Shown: piece by piece, positions 50,970-60,385 of the stretch | How the letters are laid out: every line of letters starts with the position of its first letter | Position numbering within the stretch: position 1 is the first letter of the stretch | Notes under the pieces: generated by a model | Databases searched by the model: none | Told to the model about the DNA's origin: nothing | Seen by the model: only the letters and a program-made list of their open reading frames with translations | Assembly (NCBI RefSeq): GCF_002077695.1 | Contig: NZ_MWUE01000033.1 | Location: 307,072-371,071 of the forward strand | Direction: 5' to 3' | Source of the DNA: Pantoea latae | GTDB lineage: Bacteria > Pseudomonadota > Gammaproteobacteria > Enterobacterales > Enterobacteriaceae | Length of the DNA stretch: 64,000 bases | Translations under genes and position numbers: made by a program

Positions 50970-52988
50970 ATGCCTATTAAATCCGCACAGGGATCGCCGC
51001 GTCTTTCAACATTATCTCTTGTCATTATGGTCTGTTTAATGACAACTAAGGCGGCACACGCTGACGCTCAGTCATCGGATCTATCTTCCACTGCAATAAG
51101 CGAGGAAAAGCAGGACACGATGACGGTTACGGCATCGGGTTTCGATGAAGATGTGAATAAAGCTGCTGCGTCAGTCACCGTGATAAGTAATAAAACTATC
51201 CACGCTCGCGCTTATTATAATGTCCTGGATGTCTTAAAAGATGTGCCCGGCGTTTATGTGACAGGCGGCGTGGGATCAGAAGAAATCACCATGCGTGGTA
51301 TGGCCAGCGACTATACGCTATTGCTGGTAGATGGCAAAAAGGTGGATGTACGTGAAAGCGAGGCGGAAACCACCACAACAGGTTATCAGTTCCTGCCGGG
51401 CATAGAAGCGATAGATCATATTGAAGTCATTCGTGGCCCGGCATCTTCTCTGTATGGCTCCGACGCCATCGGCGGCGTCATAAATATTATCACCAAACGG
51501 GCAAACCGGCGTGCCTGGCATGGGTCGGTTACTGCGGGTACGACGATTCAGGAACACAGCCGCTCCGGTAATATCAGTCAAACCAGCGCGCATGTTGCCG
51601 GTCCGCTGATTGAAGACACATTGAGTATGAAAGCGGACGGGACTTTCCAGCAGCGCAATGAAGATGACTATGATGGCGGAGCGGCGAAAAATAAACTTGA
51701 AAACGGCTCGTTGGGTTTTACCTGGACGCCTGATATCAACAATATTTTTGATTTCGACGTTTCCAGAGCCATACAGGAAAAGTTAGCGACGCCAAAAACC
51801 TCAGGTGGTACGACTAATCACACCTACACCCGTAATAACTACACGCTGAGCCATAAGGGTTATTATGGTGCGCTGGAAACGAACTCCTATGCCCAGATCG
51901 AGGACTCGACCAACTCCAGCAGTAATATCACCGGCAGGAACACCACGCTCAACACCATAGAGAAGCTCTATATTGGCGACAGCCACACCTTTTCTTTCGG
52001 GGGGAATTTCCTCAATGAGGAAATTAAAGACGCCAATAATGTGATCAAAACAGAAAGCGGCTCGCCTGCCTCCAGTCTGAGCCGTAACAGCTGGGCATTG
52101 ACTGCCGAGGATCGCTGGAATGTGGTCGATCCCTTTGATCTGGTGCCGTCAATTCGCCTTGATGAAAATGAAAAATATGGCTCTCACGTTACACCCAAGT
52201 TATATGGCGTATGGAGTATTAGCCCACAGTGGACGGTGAAAGGCGGGGTTTCCGGCGGCTATAAAAACCCGACATTAAGAGAGTCTGCCTCAAACTGGGC
52301 TGATTCGGCAGGTTCTGGACAAAGGGACGGCGTCAGTATTGGTAACCCGGATCTCAAGCCCGAGACCAGTACCAACTACGAGCTGTCGCTTAACTGGGAC
52401 GGCGAGGGGATGAAAGCCGGCGTGACGGGCTTTTACAGTAAATTCCACAACAAAATCGAACTGGAAACGCTCTGTACAGGCGATGCGGGCAGCTATGCAT
52501 GCAGCTATAACGGCGAAAAATATGACTTTGTCTCCTCCTATTACAACGTCAGTAAAGCGATGATGCGCGGCATCGAATCGACTTTTTCCTGGGATATCTT
52601 AAGCAACCTGCATCTGAACACGTCCTACACCTATACCGAAACCAAACAGCTTTCTGGCGAATACGCCGGTCAGCCGCTTAATCAGCAGCCTAAGCACCTG
52701 ATTAGCGCGCGGATGGATTATGATTTCACTCATGACATTAGCCCGTGGCTGCGCGTTTATTATCGTGGCAAAACCTCTGAACATTATGCCGGCAATTCCC
52801 GTTCATCAATGACGGAAGGTTATCCTTCCTACTCGCTGGTTGATTTAGGCGTAAATTTCAGCCTGACGCCGAAAGTGAAACTCAATACCAGTGTCTCTAA
52901 CCTGTTTGATAAATATATCGACAGTGATACCTATGGCGGCAACGTGGATGGCCGACGTTATAACGTCAGCCTGACATATAACTTCTGA
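50970..52988 (+). CDS. CirA-like TonB-dependent catecholate receptor
   Basis: This 672-residue outer-membrane receptor matches CirA (663 aa) in size. It has a signal peptide (about 1-32, ending AAHADA), TonB box DTMTVTA (about 49-55), and a plug with VLDVLKDVPGVYVTGG, MRGMASDYTLLLVDGKKVD and IEVIRGPASSLYGSDAIGGVINIITKR. The barrel ends NVSLTYNF. CirA-type proteins import monomeric or linear catecholates, which fits an esterase that linearises enterobactin-type siderophores. It has its own Fur box and is followed at about 50 bp by yncE. Expressed with the neighbouring two-component system is plausible. Confidence 0.88.
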   Translation: MPIKSAQGSPRLSTLSLVIMVCLMTTKAAHADAQSSDLSSTAISEEKQDTMTVTASGFDEDVNKAAASVTVISNKTIHARAYYNVLDVLKDVPGVYVTGGVGSEEITMRGMASDYTLLLVDGKKVDVRESEAETTTTGYQFLPGIEAIDHIEVIRGPASSLYGSDAIGGVINIITKRANRRAWHGSVTAGTTIQEHSRSGNISQTSAHVAGPLIEDTLSMKADGTFQQRNEDDYDGGAAKNKLENGSLGFTWTPDINNIFDFDVSRAIQEKLATPKTSGGTTNHTYTRNNYTLSHKGYYGALETNSYAQIEDSTNSSSNITGRNTTLNTIEKLYIGDSHTFSFGGNFLNEEIKDANNVIKTESGSPASSLSRNSWALTAEDRWNVVDPFDLVPSIRLDENEKYGSHVTPKLYGVWSISPQWTVKGGVSGGYKNPTLRESASNWADSAGSGQRDGVSIGNPDLKPETSTNYELSLNWDGEGMKAGVTGFYSKFHNKIELETLCTGDAGSYACSYNGEKYDFVSSYYNVSKAMMRGIESTFSWDILSNLHLNTSYTYTETKQLSGEYAGQPLNQQPKHLISARMDYDFTHDISPWLRVYYRGKTSEHYAGNSRSSMTEGYPSYSLVDLGVNFSLTPKVKLNTSVSNLFDKYIDSDTYGGNVDGRRYNVSLTYNF

Positions 52989-53037
52989 TCACCCGGACGC
53001 CTGGCAAAACGTCAGGCGTTCAGTAAGAGGCGAAATA

Positions 53038-54165
53038 ATGAAAAAATCGATGTATACCCGTTTTCCGGCAAAAACCGTGCTGGCATTACTGTTGAGCAGC
53101 GTGGCAATATCTGGCTTCGCTGAGAGCAACCTTATCAGAAAGCCCGTTGCCGTTGGGGCCTATGAAATGGTTTATGATCAGGGCCACCATTCACTCTTTA
53201 TTGCCACCACGCAAAACCGAAATGAAGAGGGCGGCGTGGTGTATGAACTTGACGCGAAAACCCTTGAGGTGATAAAGGCAATTAAAACCGCGCAAAAACC
53301 TTTTGGTGCCGCCATTAATAACCGAACCCATACTGCCTATTTTGGCGGCAGCATTGATGGCTCGCTTATTGCTGTCGATATGGATAGCGGTAAAGTGAAG
53401 AACACGCTGACGCTGGTTCCCCAGTCACACGCCAGGGAAAAGGCAGCAGGCGAACATGCCGTGCTCGCTGGCAAAAAGGGCGCGGATGAGATGAAGAAGC
53501 GCGACGACCACAGGCCGCCTGCGCCCCGTGAACTGACCGTCGATGAGCAAACCAACACGGTCTACGTCAGCGGCGTCAACCGAGACGACAGCGTACTCTG
53601 GATCGTTGATGGCGATTCGCTGACTCTAAAGAGCACGCTGCACGGTTTGGGCAAACTGAACACGGGGCTGGCGCTGGACAGCAGCAGCCACCGTCTCTAT
53701 ACCAGCAATGCGGACGGCGAATTTATCACCTTTGATACCCAGGCCGGAAAAATCCTTTCCCGAACAAAGATTGTTGATGACGGGCAGGAGCATTTATTGA
53801 TGAATATCGCCCTGGATAAAAAAGGACACAGGGCGTTTATTGCCGATAATAAAGCGGCAACGCTGCTGGTTGTTAATACGGATAATGGCAAGGTGACGCA
53901 TCGCATTAATGCGCCTGAATCGCTCAGCGTTCTTTTCAACCCGCAGCGTAATGAAATTTATGCCGCGCACCGTAATGCGGGTGGCGTGAGCATCATTGAC
54001 GGTAATAGTTATAAACTGTTGAATACCATTCAGTTACCCGTTCATCCAAACAGCCTGGCGCTGGCGCCGCAGGAAAATGCGCTGTTTGTCAGCGTTAAGC
54101 AGGAAGCCGGTCACGGCAAACCGGCCAGCGCGCCTGATGATATTGTACGTATCAGCCTGAATTAA
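53038..54165 (+). CDS. yncE: YncE family periplasmic beta-propeller protein
   Basis: This 375-residue secreted protein has a signal peptide (about 1-28) and a seven-bladed YVTN-type beta-propeller closely following E. coli YncE: GAYEMVYDQ, KTAQKPFGAAINN, NTGLALDSSSHRLYTSNADGEF, DDGQEHLLMNIALD, PESLSVLFNPQRNEIY and HPNSLALAP. A charged insert (about 130-160, AREKAAGEH..KKRDD) is absent from E. coli YncE. YncE is Fur-repressed in E. coli, binds DNA in vitro and has no firm role. Here it is third in the iron cluster. Its 3' end overlaps the convergent sensor kinase gene by 14 bp. Confidence 0.9.
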   Translation: MKKSMYTRFPAKTVLALLLSSVAISGFAESNLIRKPVAVGAYEMVYDQGHHSLFIATTQNRNEEGGVVYELDAKTLEVIKAIKTAQKPFGAAINNRTHTAYFGGSIDGSLIAVDMDSGKVKNTLTLVPQSHAREKAAGEHAVLAGKKGADEMKKRDDHRPPAPRELTVDEQTNTVYVSGVNRDDSVLWIVDGDSLTLKSTLHGLGKLNTGLALDSSSHRLYTSNADGEFITFDTQAGKILSRTKIVDDGQEHLLMNIALDKKGHRAFIADNKAATLLVVNTDNGKVTHRINAPESLSVLFNPQRNEIYAAHRNAGGVSIIDGNSYKLLNTIQLPVHPNSLALAPQENALFVSVKQEAGHGKPASAPDDIVRISLN

Positions 54166-55510
54166 GCATGATAGCGCCCGTTCCGTTTTCTGCTGCAGCG
54201 GGCGCTATCTGTTTGGGCAACGCGATTCTGGCAATCAGGCCAGAAGGTTCGGCATTGATTAACTCGAATGTGCCGCCATGCAGTTTGATGATCTCATTGA
54301 CGATCGACAGACCTAAACCGGCGCTGCCTTTTCTTTCACCGCGGGCAATATCCAGACGGAAAAACGGTTCCTTTACCTTTTCCAGCATCTCTTCAGAAAT
54401 GCCGGGGCCATCATCCTGAATCATAATCACCACCTGCTCCGCATCCTGTGAAGCGTGCAGGCAGATCTGATCGCCATGAGCCGCAGCATTATCGATGAGA
54501 TTAGTCAGCACGCGCTGTAAAGCATCCGGCTTGCAAAAAACCGTTAGCGCCGCCGTGCCGCTATAGCGTATTGCGACGCCGGCATCTTCATATTCATCAC
54601 ACAGCGTGCTCATCAGGGCATCGAGATCGACCCACTCAGCCTGTTCTCCATCAGAGCCGGTGCGGATAAAAGAGAGCGCGGTGCCGATAAGCTTGTTCAT
54701 CAGGTCGATCTCTTTCACTAATTTCTCGCGGGCGGGCTGCGGCAATGCGGTATCCACGTAAAGGCGCATGCGGGTCAAGGGCGTGCGAAGATCGTGGCTG
54801 ATGGCGGCGAGCATCTGGTTACGGCTTTGCATGTAATGGGCGATCCTTTCCTGCATCAGATTAAAGGTCCGCGCCACTCGCCTGATTTCGAGCGGGCCTT
54901 CCTCGGTGATCGGCATCACCGTCATATCGCGGCTGAACAGGTCCGTTTTTTCCGACAGCTTGCGCAGCGGGCTGATAATACGTGCAATAGCCCAGACTGA
55001 CATCACAGCAATGCCGGTTAATAAAAATAACAGCGCGCAAAAGGTTGGAAAGGTGAAGCGGGTTGGCTCTCTGCCGATATTGGCTATTCGCGCTTCAAGA
55101 TAATTGCCGCCCATTTTTATAATGACCTGTATATCTTTACGGGGGTCCTGATCGTTACAGGCATAGACTTCAACCCGGCTTTTGCCCTCAAGTTCATAGG
55201 AGAGGGTGCGGGTCAAATCCCAGGTATTAAAGGTCTGCTTTTTGCACCGCTGAAGCTGTGAGGTCCACCGGAAGGCGATCCCATCGGCACGCTGGGCAGC
55301 ATGCAGAATCGCGTCTCGATGCGCGGGCTGGGTCTCCTGAAGAATTTTTACCAGGCTGCCGACCCGGTAGGTGGTCTGCCAGGGCCACGGAGGACCAGGC
55401 GGGCCTTTAGGCACAAACAGCAGGGTACAGAGCACAAAAAAGGTAATGATGGTCGAGCAGGAAATGATGATCAGAATATGGCCGAGCGTGGTCGAAAAAA
55501 ACTGGCGCAT
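54152..55510 (-). CDS. Sensor histidine kinase (PfeS-like)
   Basis: This 452-residue membrane kinase has helix 1 (about 9-33), a periplasmic domain of about 115 residues with paired Cys (QRCKKQ, VEVYACND), helix 2 (about 155-178) and a HAMP domain. HisKA follows with His239 in AISHDLRTPLTR, then HATPase with N box LTNLIDNAAAHG, G1 QDDGPGI and G2 GSAGLGLSIV. ATG 55510 overlaps the response-regulator stop (TGATG) and is preferred over an upstream start inside that gene. With its partner it likely senses a ferric siderophore or periplasmic iron signal and controls the receptor/esterase genes. Confidence 0.85.
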   Translation of the reverse strand: MRQFFSTTLGHILIIISCSTIITFFVLCTLLFVPKGPPGPPWPWQTTYRVGSLVKILQETQPAHRDAILHAAQRADGIAFRWTSQLQRCKKQTFNTWDLTRTLSYELEGKSRVEVYACNDQDPRKDIQVIIKMGGNYLEARIANIGREPTRFTFPTFCALLFLLTGIAVMSVWAIARIISPLRKLSEKTDLFSRDMTVMPITEEGPLEIRRVARTFNLMQERIAHYMQSRNQMLAAISHDLRTPLTRMRLYVDTALPQPAREKLVKEIDLMNKLIGTALSFIRTGSDGEQAEWVDLDALMSTLCDEYEDAGVAIRYSGTAALTVFCKPDALQRVLTNLIDNAAAHGDQICLHASQDAEQVVIMIQDDGPGISEEMLEKVKEPFFRLDIARGERKGSAGLGLSIVNEIIKLHGGTFELINAEPSGLIARIALPKQIAPAAAENGTGAIMLNSG

Positions 55511-56229
55511 CAGAGGCTCCGCACGGTTGGCCGAAACATATACCCATTGCTTCTGAAAGTCTGGATGCACTCCTCATCCACATCGGCGCTGATGAGTTTC
55601 CTGCGTAAACGGCTGACCAGTAGATCGACAGAACGCATTGACGTCGCAGAAGCGTCGCCACGCGTCAGCTCTATGAGATCCTCACGCGACAGGACTTTTT
55701 TTTCGTTCTGACAGAGCACCAGTAAAAGATCGGCTTCTCCAGCCGTGAGTGTTTTCCGAACATTATCGGGACCACGGATATAACGCCTCAGCGGATAAAA
55801 GGTGAAGCCTGAAAATTTCAACACCAGTTCGCCAGCAGCAGATTCAGTAGGAGAGGGCAGATGATGAAAGCGTCGCAGCACGGCGCGTATGCGTGCAAGC
55901 AATACGTTCAAATCAAAGGGCTTTGCAACATAATCATCTGCGCCCAGTTCCAGACCGACCACGCTGTCTACCGGGTCGCCAAGCGCAGTCACCATGATAA
56001 CCGGAATGTTTTGGGTGGCGCGAAGCCGCTGGAAAAAGCTCAGGCCACTTTCGGCAGGCAACATCAGGTCCAGTAGAATAAGCGCCGCGCTGTTTTGCCT
56101 GAGCCATGCATGGGCTGACTCAGCCGACTCGCAAACCGCTGGCGTATAGCCTTTGGCGCGCAAAAAAGTAGCCAGAGAACAACTGATATCAGGGTCGTCC
56201 TCAATGATTAAGATACTGGCATCGGTCAT
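55510..56229 (-). CDS. OmpR/PhoB-type response regulator (PfeR-like)
   Basis: This 239-residue regulator has a receiver domain with acidic pair Asp11/Asp12, phospho-acceptor Asp54 (LLDLMLP), Thr81 and Lys103 (VAKPF), and a C-terminal winged helix (about 135-235; LTAGEADLLLVLC, RSVDLLVSRLRRKL). It is first in the operon with the sensor kinase and has a Fur box about 60 bp upstream, so the system itself is iron-repressed. This arrangement matches PfeR/PfeS, which induce the enterobactin receptor in Pseudomonas. Confidence 0.87.
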   Translation of the reverse strand: MTDASILIIEDDPDISCSLATFLRAKGYTPAVCESAESAHAWLRQNSAALILLDLMLPAESGLSFFQRLRATQNIPVIMVTALGDPVDSVVGLELGADDYVAKPFDLNVLLARIRAVLRRFHHLPSPTESAAGELVLKFSGFTFYPLRRYIRGPDNVRKTLTAGEADLLLVLCQNEKKVLSREDLIELTRGDASATSMRSVDLLVSRLRRKLISADVDEECIQTFRSNGYMFRPTVRSL

Positions 56230-56288
56230 TTTAGGCAGTCATTTGACGTTAACGGAGATTTCAACGAGGCCTGATTTTATCATAACTT

Positions 56289-56307
56289 GATAATGATAGT
56301 TATTTAC
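56289..56307. promoter_or_regulatory. Fur box upstream of the two-component system
   Basis: GATAATGATAGTTATTTAC matches the Fur consensus at about 15 of 19 positions, with a perfect left ten. It lies 60 bp before the response-regulator start and about 150 bp before the divergent GlxA-type regulator. Confidence 0.78.
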
Positions 56308-56457
56308 ATTTGGCTGCGGCGCGCATGTCAGCCTCTTGCAACAGGCGTTTGTTAGGCCGAATTGTCGTTGTGATTTTATTAGCGTATCGAGTATGTTCAG
56401 ACGTCTTGCTTTTTTGCGTAGTTCACGGGTTAATGTCCACAGGATCAGGAAGGTAAT

Positions 56458-57513
56458 ATGGCGGCTACCCTGCCCGGAAAATCAACCTCAGGCCGTCCTT
56501 TATCGGTGGGGTTTGTGCTGCTTAACCGGTTCACGCTGCTGCCCTTCGCCGCCTTTGTCGATTGTCTGCGGCTCGCCGCCGACGAGGGCGATCGCAGCCG
56601 CCAGCTGCGCTGTAGCTGGACATTTATGTCCTGCGACGGCGAGGAGGCGATTTCCAGCTGCGGCGCGGCGATTTCACCCTGCGAAGCGTTGAAAAACCCG
56701 GAGAGCTTCGACTACATCGTGGTGATCGGTGGCGTGCAGGATGAGCAGGATAAAACCGATCGCCGCGCGCTGGACTATATCCGCCTGGCGGCGCAGTTCG
56801 GCACGCCGCTGGTAGGGCTCTGCACCGGGGTATTCGCCCTGATCCAGGCCGGCGTGATGAAAGGCAAACAGTGCTGCGTCAGCTGGTATCACCACGGCGA
56901 TTTGCAGCGTCGCTTTCCCGATATCACGCCGGTTGCCGACCGCATTTTTGTTGATGAAGGCGCGCTGATTACCTGCGCCGGCGGCGTGGCGGCAGCAGAC
57001 GTGGCGGCCTACCTGATTGAGCGCCATCTCGGCCGCGCCTGGGCGATTAAAAGCCTGCATATCATGCTGATTGATGAAGCGCGAGCCACCAGTCATCCTC
57101 AGCCGCAGCCGGTAATCTTTGAAAAAATTACCGATCGGCTGGTGCGCAGCGCGGTGGATATTATCTCCCAGCATATGGGGGAGGTGGTGTCGGCTGAGCA
57201 GCTGGCGCAGCGGCTGAACACCTCGCGGCGTAATATCGAACGGAAATTTCAGGAAGAGCTGGGCATCAGCCCGCAGCGCTTCGCCCGGGATTTACGTTTG
57301 CGCTACGGCCTGTGGCTGCTGCTCTACACCCCAAAAAGCGTTACTGAAATCGGCGAACGCTGCGGCTTTTCCGACGCGGCGCATTTCTCCCGTCACTTTC
57401 GCGACGCCTTCGGCTACCCCCCGTCCGTCGCGCGTAAACAGATCGATCGTCAGCAGCAACCCCATGTGGATCCATTCTTTATTCATATCGATAGCCGTAT
57501 TGCAGGCTATTGA
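56458..57513 (+). CDS. GbdR-like GlxA family transcriptional regulator
   Basis: This 351-residue regulator has a DJ-1/PfpI-like domain (about 15-200) with an intact elbow Cys in GLCTGVFAL, and an AraC domain (about 230-340; VVSAEQLAQRLNTSRRNIERKFQEE and SVTEIGERCGFSDAAHFSRHFRDAFGYPPSVARK). This is the GbdR/CdhR group that activates betaine, dimethylglycine and sarcosine catabolism. It stands 231 bp upstream of glyA-soxBDAG on the same strand. GGAAGG lies about 7 bases before the ATG at 56458. The effector is likely betaine or dimethylglycine by analogy. Confidence 0.87.
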   Translation: MAATLPGKSTSGRPLSVGFVLLNRFTLLPFAAFVDCLRLAADEGDRSRQLRCSWTFMSCDGEEAISSCGAAISPCEALKNPESFDYIVVIGGVQDEQDKTDRRALDYIRLAAQFGTPLVGLCTGVFALIQAGVMKGKQCCVSWYHHGDLQRRFPDITPVADRIFVDEGALITCAGGVAAADVAAYLIERHLGRAWAIKSLHIMLIDEARATSHPQPQPVIFEKITDRLVRSAVDIISQHMGEVVSAEQLAQRLNTSRRNIERKFQEELGISPQRFARDLRLRYGLWLLLYTPKSVTEIGERCGFSDAAHFSRHFRDAFGYPPSVARKQIDRQQQPHVDPFFIHIDSRIAGY

Positions 57514-57629
57514 TCTTTTTGGTTGATTCAGCAGGTGCCGCTCTGTTCATCATTTTTCCTTATTTATACGTGAGCAGGTTCAAATAACTGCGCACAGATT
57601 ATTTTTTTTAAGCGATTGTTTTTAAAAGA

Positions 57630-57662
57630 TTGTCGCGAAATTGTCATGTTTGTTGTCGCAAA
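57630..57662 (+). promoter_or_regulatory. TTGTC direct repeats upstream of glyA
   Basis: TTGTCGCGAAA begins at 57630, TTGTCATG at 57641 and TTGTCGCAAA at 57653, giving three TTGTC repeats with 11-12 bp pitch, about one helical turn. AraC-family activators often bind such direct repeats; TTGTCGCAA recurs before the transporter-gbcA operon. It is a candidate GbdR-type site. Confidence 0.45.
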
Positions 57663-57744
57663 CCTTCAAGCTTTTTGCTGCCCCATTTAAGTAGTGTGAA
57701 ACGGTACTTAATTCAACAGCAGAGTGTGTTTCGAGGGTGAAGCG

Positions 57745-59046
57745 ATGAATGCAAATGATTTGAACAGTACGGATCCGCAACTCTTTTCCGCCGTGGTGGA
57801 AGAGCTGGTGCGTCAGGAAACCCATATCGAACTGATTGCATCGGAAAATTACGCCAGCAATCAGGTTATGTCCCTCCAGGGCAGCCAGCTCACCAACAAA
57901 TACGCAGAGGGCTACCCCGGCAAGCGCTACTACGGCGGCTGCGAGCATGTCGACACCATTGAGCGTTTAGCCATCGAACGCGCCTGCCTGTTATTCGGCG
58001 CCGATTACGCAAACGTGCAGCCGCACTCCGGCGCCCAGGCCAACGCGGCGGTCTTTATGGCGCTGATTAAGCCGGGCGACACTATTCTGGGCATGAGCCT
58101 GGCGCACGGCGGCCATTTGACCCACGGCGCCGCGCCGAACGTCTCCGGCAAACACTACCATGCGGTGCAGTACGGTCTGAACATAGAGACCGGCGAGATC
58201 GACTATCAGGAGGTGGAGCGTCTGGCGCAGGCGCACCAGCCAAAACTGATCGTGGCCGGTTTCTCCGCCTATTCGCGCATTGTTGACTGGAAGCGTTTCC
58301 GCGACATCGCCGACAGCGTCGGCGCCTGGCTGATGGTGGATATGGCGCACGTCGCCGGACTGGTCGCCGCCCGCTGCTACCCCAGCCCGCTGCCGCACGC
58401 GCACGTGGTCACCACCACCACGCACAAAACCCTGCGCGGCCCGCGCGGCGGTTTGATCCTCTCCGCGCTGAGCGACGAGACGCTGTACAAAAAACTCAAC
58501 GCCGCCGTTTTCCCTGGCCAGCAGGGCGGCCCGCTGATGCATGTTATCGCCGCCAAAGCGATGGCCTTCCGCGAGGCGATGGAGCAGGACTTTATTCACT
58601 ATCAGGCGAAGGTGATCGACAACGCCAAAACCATGGCCCGCGTCTTTATCAGGCGCGGCTACGATATCGTCTCCGGCGGCACCGACAACCATCTGTTTCT
58701 GGTTTCGCTGATTCGCCAGGGCCTTACCGGCAAGGCCGCCGATGCGGCGCTGGGCCGCGCCCATATCACCGTCAACAAAAACAGCGTGCCTGACGATCCG
58801 CAAAGCCCCTTCGTTACCTCGGGGCTGCGCATCGGCACGCCGGCCGTGACCACGCGCGGCTTCGGCGAGAAAGAGTGCGAAACCCTGGCTGGCTGGATCT
58901 GCGACATCCTCGACGTGCTGGCGAAAAACGAAAACAGCGACAACATCGAGGCCTGGGTGCGTTTCAACGTGTCGGAGCTGTGCGCCCGGCATCCGGTCTA
59001 TGGCGATCACGCCCAGCATCCCGCAGCGCAGAAGGCGATTGCCTGA
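57745..59046 (+). CDS. glyA: Serine hydroxymethyltransferase
   Basis: This 433-residue PLP enzyme interconverts glycine plus 5,10-methylene-THF and serine. Landmarks are ELIASENYASNQVM, YAEGYPGKRYYGGCEHVD, NVQPHSGAQANAAV, DMAHVAGLVAARCYPSPLPHAHVVTTTTHKTLRGPRGG (PLP Lys in THKT) and a C-terminal TSGLRIGTPAVTTRGF. It is the operon-specific copy (GlyA1 type) placed before sarcosine oxidase, where it consumes both products, glycine and methylene-THF. ATG 57745 is chosen with GAGGG upstream; an in-frame start 7 codons earlier has weaker support. Confidence 0.95.
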   Translation: MNANDLNSTDPQLFSAVVEELVRQETHIELIASENYASNQVMSLQGSQLTNKYAEGYPGKRYYGGCEHVDTIERLAIERACLLFGADYANVQPHSGAQANAAVFMALIKPGDTILGMSLAHGGHLTHGAAPNVSGKHYHAVQYGLNIETGEIDYQEVERLAQAHQPKLIVAGFSAYSRIVDWKRFRDIADSVGAWLMVDMAHVAGLVAARCYPSPLPHAHVVTTTTHKTLRGPRGGLILSALSDETLYKKLNAAVFPGQQGGPLMHVIAAKAMAFREAMEQDFIHYQAKVIDNAKTMARVFIRRGYDIVSGGTDNHLFLVSLIRQGLTGKAADAALGRAHITVNKNSVPDDPQSPFVTSGLRIGTPAVTTRGFGEKECETLAGWICDILDVLAKNENSDNIEAWVRFNVSELCARHPVYGDHAQHPAAQKAIA

Positions 59047-59086
59047 CCACTCTCCCGGCGCAAGCCGGGACATTAAGGAGACGAGT

Positions 59087-60337
59087 ATGCAACGTTTTTC
59101 GGGATTCGGGCTGCTTAGCCACGGACTCAGCTATCACGAAAACTGGCAAAAGATGTGGCGTAATCCGACGCCGAAAAAAGCCTACGACGTGATCATTATC
59201 GGCGGCGGCGGCCACGGTCTCGGCACCGCCTACTACCTGGCGAAGACCTTTGGCATTCGCAACGTCGCGGTGATTGAAAAAGGGTGGCTGGGCGGCGGCA
59301 ATACGGCGCGCAACACCACCATTGTGCGCTCAAACTACCTGTGGGATGAGGCGGCGGCGCTGTTTGAGCACTCGATGAAGCTATGGGAAGGGCTGACGCA
59401 GGAGCTGAACTACAACGTGATGTTCTCGCAGCGCGGCGTGCTTAACCTCGGCCATACGCTACAGGATATGCGCGATATTCAGCGCCGCGTTAATGCTAAC
59501 CGCCTGAACGGTATCGATGGCGAGGTGCTGGACGCGCGCGGCGTGCAGGCGCTGGAGCCGCTGCTCGACTGTTCGATGCGCGCGCGCTTCCCGATCATGG
59601 GGGCTTCCTGGCAGCCGCGCGGCGGCGTGGCGCGTCACGATGCGGTGGCCTGGGGCTTCGCGCGCGGCGCCGATGCGCATGGCGTCGATATATTGCAGCA
59701 GACCGAAGTAACCGGAATGCTGATCCGCGACGGACAGATTTACGGCGTGCGTACCAGCCGCGGCGATATCGAAGCGAAAACCGTTGGCTGCGTGGTAGCG
59801 GGCAACTCCGGCGTGCTGGCGAAAATGGCGGGCATCCGACTGCCGCTCGAATCGCATCCGCTGCAGGCGCTGGTCTCCGAGCCGCTGAAGCCGGTGGTGA
59901 ATACCGTAGTGATGTCCAACCACGTGCATGGCTATATCAGCCAGTCCGATAAGGGCGATCTGGTGATTGGCGCCGGCATCGACGGCTACACCGGCTACGG
60001 CCAGCGCGGCAGTTATCCGGTAATCGAACACACGCTGCAGGCCATCGTGGAGATGTTCCCTGCTTTTTCCCGCGTGCGCATGAACCGGCAGTGGGGCGGC
60101 ATCGTCGATACCACGCCGGACGCCAGCCCGATCATCTCGAAAACCAGCGTTAACGGCCTCTATTTCAACTGCGGCTGGGGCACAGGCGGCTTTAAGGAGA
60201 CGCCGGGATCGGCGCACGTTTTCGCCGCCAGCCTGGCGAAGCGTGAAATGCATCCGCTGGCCGCACCGTTCTCAATCGACCGTTTTCATACTGGCGCGCT
60301 GGTGGACGAGCACGGCGCGGCGGCGGTCGCACACTGA
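59087..60337 (+). CDS. soxB: Sarcosine oxidase beta subunit
   Basis: This is a 416-residue flavoprotein subunit of heterotetrameric sarcosine oxidase. FAD binding is at DVIIIGGGGHGLGTAYYLA (about 34-52). ARHDAVAWGFARGADA (about 184-199) carries the His that covalently binds FMN, and IGAGIDGYTGYGQRG and CGWGTGGFKETPGS close the active site. It oxidises sarcosine to glycine, giving H2O2 and a one-carbon unit. ATG 59087 has AAGGAG 6 bases upstream. It follows glyA by 40 bp. Confidence 0.95.
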   Translation: MQRFSGFGLLSHGLSYHENWQKMWRNPTPKKAYDVIIIGGGGHGLGTAYYLAKTFGIRNVAVIEKGWLGGGNTARNTTIVRSNYLWDEAAALFEHSMKLWEGLTQELNYNVMFSQRGVLNLGHTLQDMRDIQRRVNANRLNGIDGEVLDARGVQALEPLLDCSMRARFPIMGASWQPRGGVARHDAVAWGFARGADAHGVDILQQTEVTGMLIRDGQIYGVRTSRGDIEAKTVGCVVAGNSGVLAKMAGIRLPLESHPLQALVSEPLKPVVNTVVMSNHVHGYISQSDKGDLVIGAGIDGYTGYGQRGSYPVIEHTLQAIVEMFPAFSRVRMNRQWGGIVDTTPDASPIISKTSVNGLYFNCGWGTGGFKETPGSAHVFAASLAKREMHPLAAPFSIDRFHTGALVDEHGAAAVAH

Positions 60338-60385
60338 CAGAAAGACAGCCAGCAGGCAGCCGACGCGCCTGCACAGGGGGTAGCT

